Source: CAJXZP01 sp963974475
GTDB taxonomy: Bacteria; Bacteroidota; Bacteroidia; Flavobacteriales_G; Salibacteraceae
Length of the DNA: 64,000 nt
Reading direction: 5' to 3'
Assembly (NCBI GenBank): GCA_963974475.1
Contig: CAXBCR010000002.1
Span: 62,001 to 126,000, forward strand
A program made the translations under genes and the position numbers. Below are positions 63,019 to 64,000 of the stretch, in pieces; the first letter of the stretch is position 1, and each line of letters starts with the position of its first letter. A model generated the notes under the pieces. That model did no database searches and was not told the DNA's origin. It saw nothing but the letters and a program-made list of their open reading frames with translations.

Positions 63019-64000
63019 CTATTTGAAATCCACCCTTGCTATTTTTTCATTTCCTGAAACCCATGCCTTTTTAGGGCTAGCAAATTGAATTGCAAGGTAA
63101 TTTGAGTTGGGAAAAGTTTGCCATGTAGTTCCTGAATCCGGGGAGTATGCCATGACCGAATTTCCTCCACGTGCCCGTCCTCGCAAAGCAAAAATTTCTG
63201 TTTGAGAATTGGGTAAAAATTGAATACAAGAAATAAATCCAATGGAATTCGAAATTTTCATCCAGCTACCCCCACCATCATGGGTAATGGCAAAAGTGGA
63301 AGTGGTATCCGTAACCTCTTCCCAGTTCCCACCTGCGACAAGTCCGGTTTGGTTATCTGTAAAATGAACACTATAAATGCCCGTCATTTTTTTACCCGCA
63401 ACAATTGGGGTAGAATTAACTTGCCATGATTTACCATAATTTGAGGTATGAAAAACTCTAGATTGATTGGTTCCGCCTGTGCCAAACCAAGCATTTGAAT
63501 CGGATGTAGATATATTTGTGTTGCTAGCAGCGTAAGGGTTTTCACCCGAAAGTGCAACTGGTAAATTCTCACAAGCCACTCTTTTCCACGAGTCGCCACC
63601 ATCCGTAGTTAAAGCCACATGAAAACATCCATTTATTGCATCTCCTAATAAAATTCCGTTTTGAGTATCCCAAAAATCAATGGCATCAAAGAAAGCATTG
63701 GTATTAGTATCTGTATATACCATATCCCAATGCTCACCCATATCGGATGATTTAAAAATGGCAGCGGGCTCCACAATACTGACCAAGAAAATAGCGCCTG
63801 ATTTTGTAACCGAAATTGACCTGAACTCTGGAATAATGGAATCGATAGTAAATTGTTGGGTATGCCAATTGGCACCATTATCTTGGGTATATCCCCAAAA
63901 TCCGTTAGATCCAGCAAACCAAACGGTAGAATCGTTTACGACCTCAATGGCGCGAATACTCGTATTTGGAAATGAAAACTCGGTAAGTTTAAATGAAACA
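63019..64000 (-). CDS. BNR/Ycf48-like beta-propeller protein (5' partial)
   Basis: The frame is open from the right edge to a stop at 63019, so the gene begins outside the window; the TTG at 63786 is internal. The ~326 residues seen repeat a BNR/Asp-box-like unit: GFWGYTQDNGANWHTQQF, AIFKSSDMGEHWDMVYTDTN, VALTTDGGDSWKRVACENL, FHTSNYGKSWQVNSTP, AITHDGGGSWMKISNS, MAYSPDSGTTWQTFPNS. Six such S/T-x-D/N-x-G-x-x-W motifs point to a six- or seven-bladed propeller. No T9SS tail follows. Likely a secreted or periplasmic photosystem-II-assembly-factor-like (Ycf48) protein; it overlaps no neighbour (3 nt from the CsgG operon end). Confidence 0.8.
   Translation of the reverse strand, partial: VSFKLTEFSFPNTSIRAIEVVNDSTVWFAGSNGFWGYTQDNGANWHTQQFTIDSIIPEFRSISVTKSGAIFLVSIVEPAAIFKSSDMGEHWDMVYTDTNTNAFFDAIDFWDTQNGILLGDAINGCFHVALTTDGGDSWKRVACENLPVALSGENPYAASNTNISTSDSNAWFGTGGTNQSRVFHTSNYGKSWQVNSTPIVAGKKMTGIYSVHFTDNQTGLVAGGNWEEVTDTTSTFAITHDGGGSWMKISNSIGFISCIQFLPNSQTEIFALRGRARGGNSVMAYSPDSGTTWQTFPNSNYLAIQFASPKKAWVSGNEKIARVDFK

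Overview
The window is a stretch of chromosome from a Bacteroidota bacterium, most likely of the Flavobacteriales. I infer this from several independent signs: type IX secretion sorting tails (YPNP-type C-termini) on four or more secreted proteins, a gliding-motility-type C-terminal domain, SPII lipoproteins, a bacillithiol gene (bshA), a PafA-type phosphatase, a LytTR/propeller two-component pair, AT-rich DNA, few Shine-Dalgarno sequences, and many start codons preceded by the Bacteroidota -7 box TAnnTTTG. I could not place it to genus. Both edges cut genes: a GH3-tail/beta-lactamase protein on the left and a BNR/Ycf48-like propeller on the right.

Layout. 1-8.7 kb: serine hydrolase, bshA, a small unknown gene, a TPR protein, an AddB-like nuclease, a dienelactone-hydrolase-like protein and a small secreted protein. 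8.8-12.9 kb (minus): TPR protein, phosphosulfolactate synthase, DUF368 polyprenyl-phosphate transporter and aroE, with a strong hairpin in the middle. 13-16.2 kb: glmM, cysteine desulfurase, DUF4136 lipoprotein. 16.2-20.1 kb: SpmAB-like fusion, TRIC-type channel, a lipoprotein, Sua5/YrdC, CopD-like membrane protein. 20.4-27.5 kb: pafA, a decayed RAYT transposase, and a very long pyruvate:ferredoxin oxidoreductase. 27.5-37.2 kb: HEPN protein, CotH-type T9SS protein, lipoprotein, LytTR regulator and propeller kinase, trkH-trkA, tRNA-Lys. 37.3-42.2 kb: aroK, phosphoribosyltransferase, TPMT-like methyltransferase, B12-dependent ribonucleotide reductase. 42.2-48.6 kb: T9SS cargo genes and an SPFH - tiny protein - Arc - membrane protein operon. 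48.6-53.9 kb: ECF sigma, anti-sigma-like and Spy-like genes, then an aminotransferase, a monooxygenase-like gene and several small genes. 53.9-58.9 kb: hutI, YgjV-like, patatin, sugar transferase with a lipoprotein. 59.1-64 kb: pcm, a CsgG-TPR-SH3 protein with an LPP20-like partner, and the propeller fragment.

Most of this is core or housekeeping chromosome. I saw no CRISPR array, prophage, intact IS or rRNA. The least explained parts are the CsgG/LPP20 gene pair (59.96-63.0 kb), the SPFH-Arc operon containing a 50-residue gene, and a set of genes with the same box, TATTTTTG, exactly 4 nt before ATG, which suggests leaderless transcripts. All family calls are by reading motifs; no database search was run.
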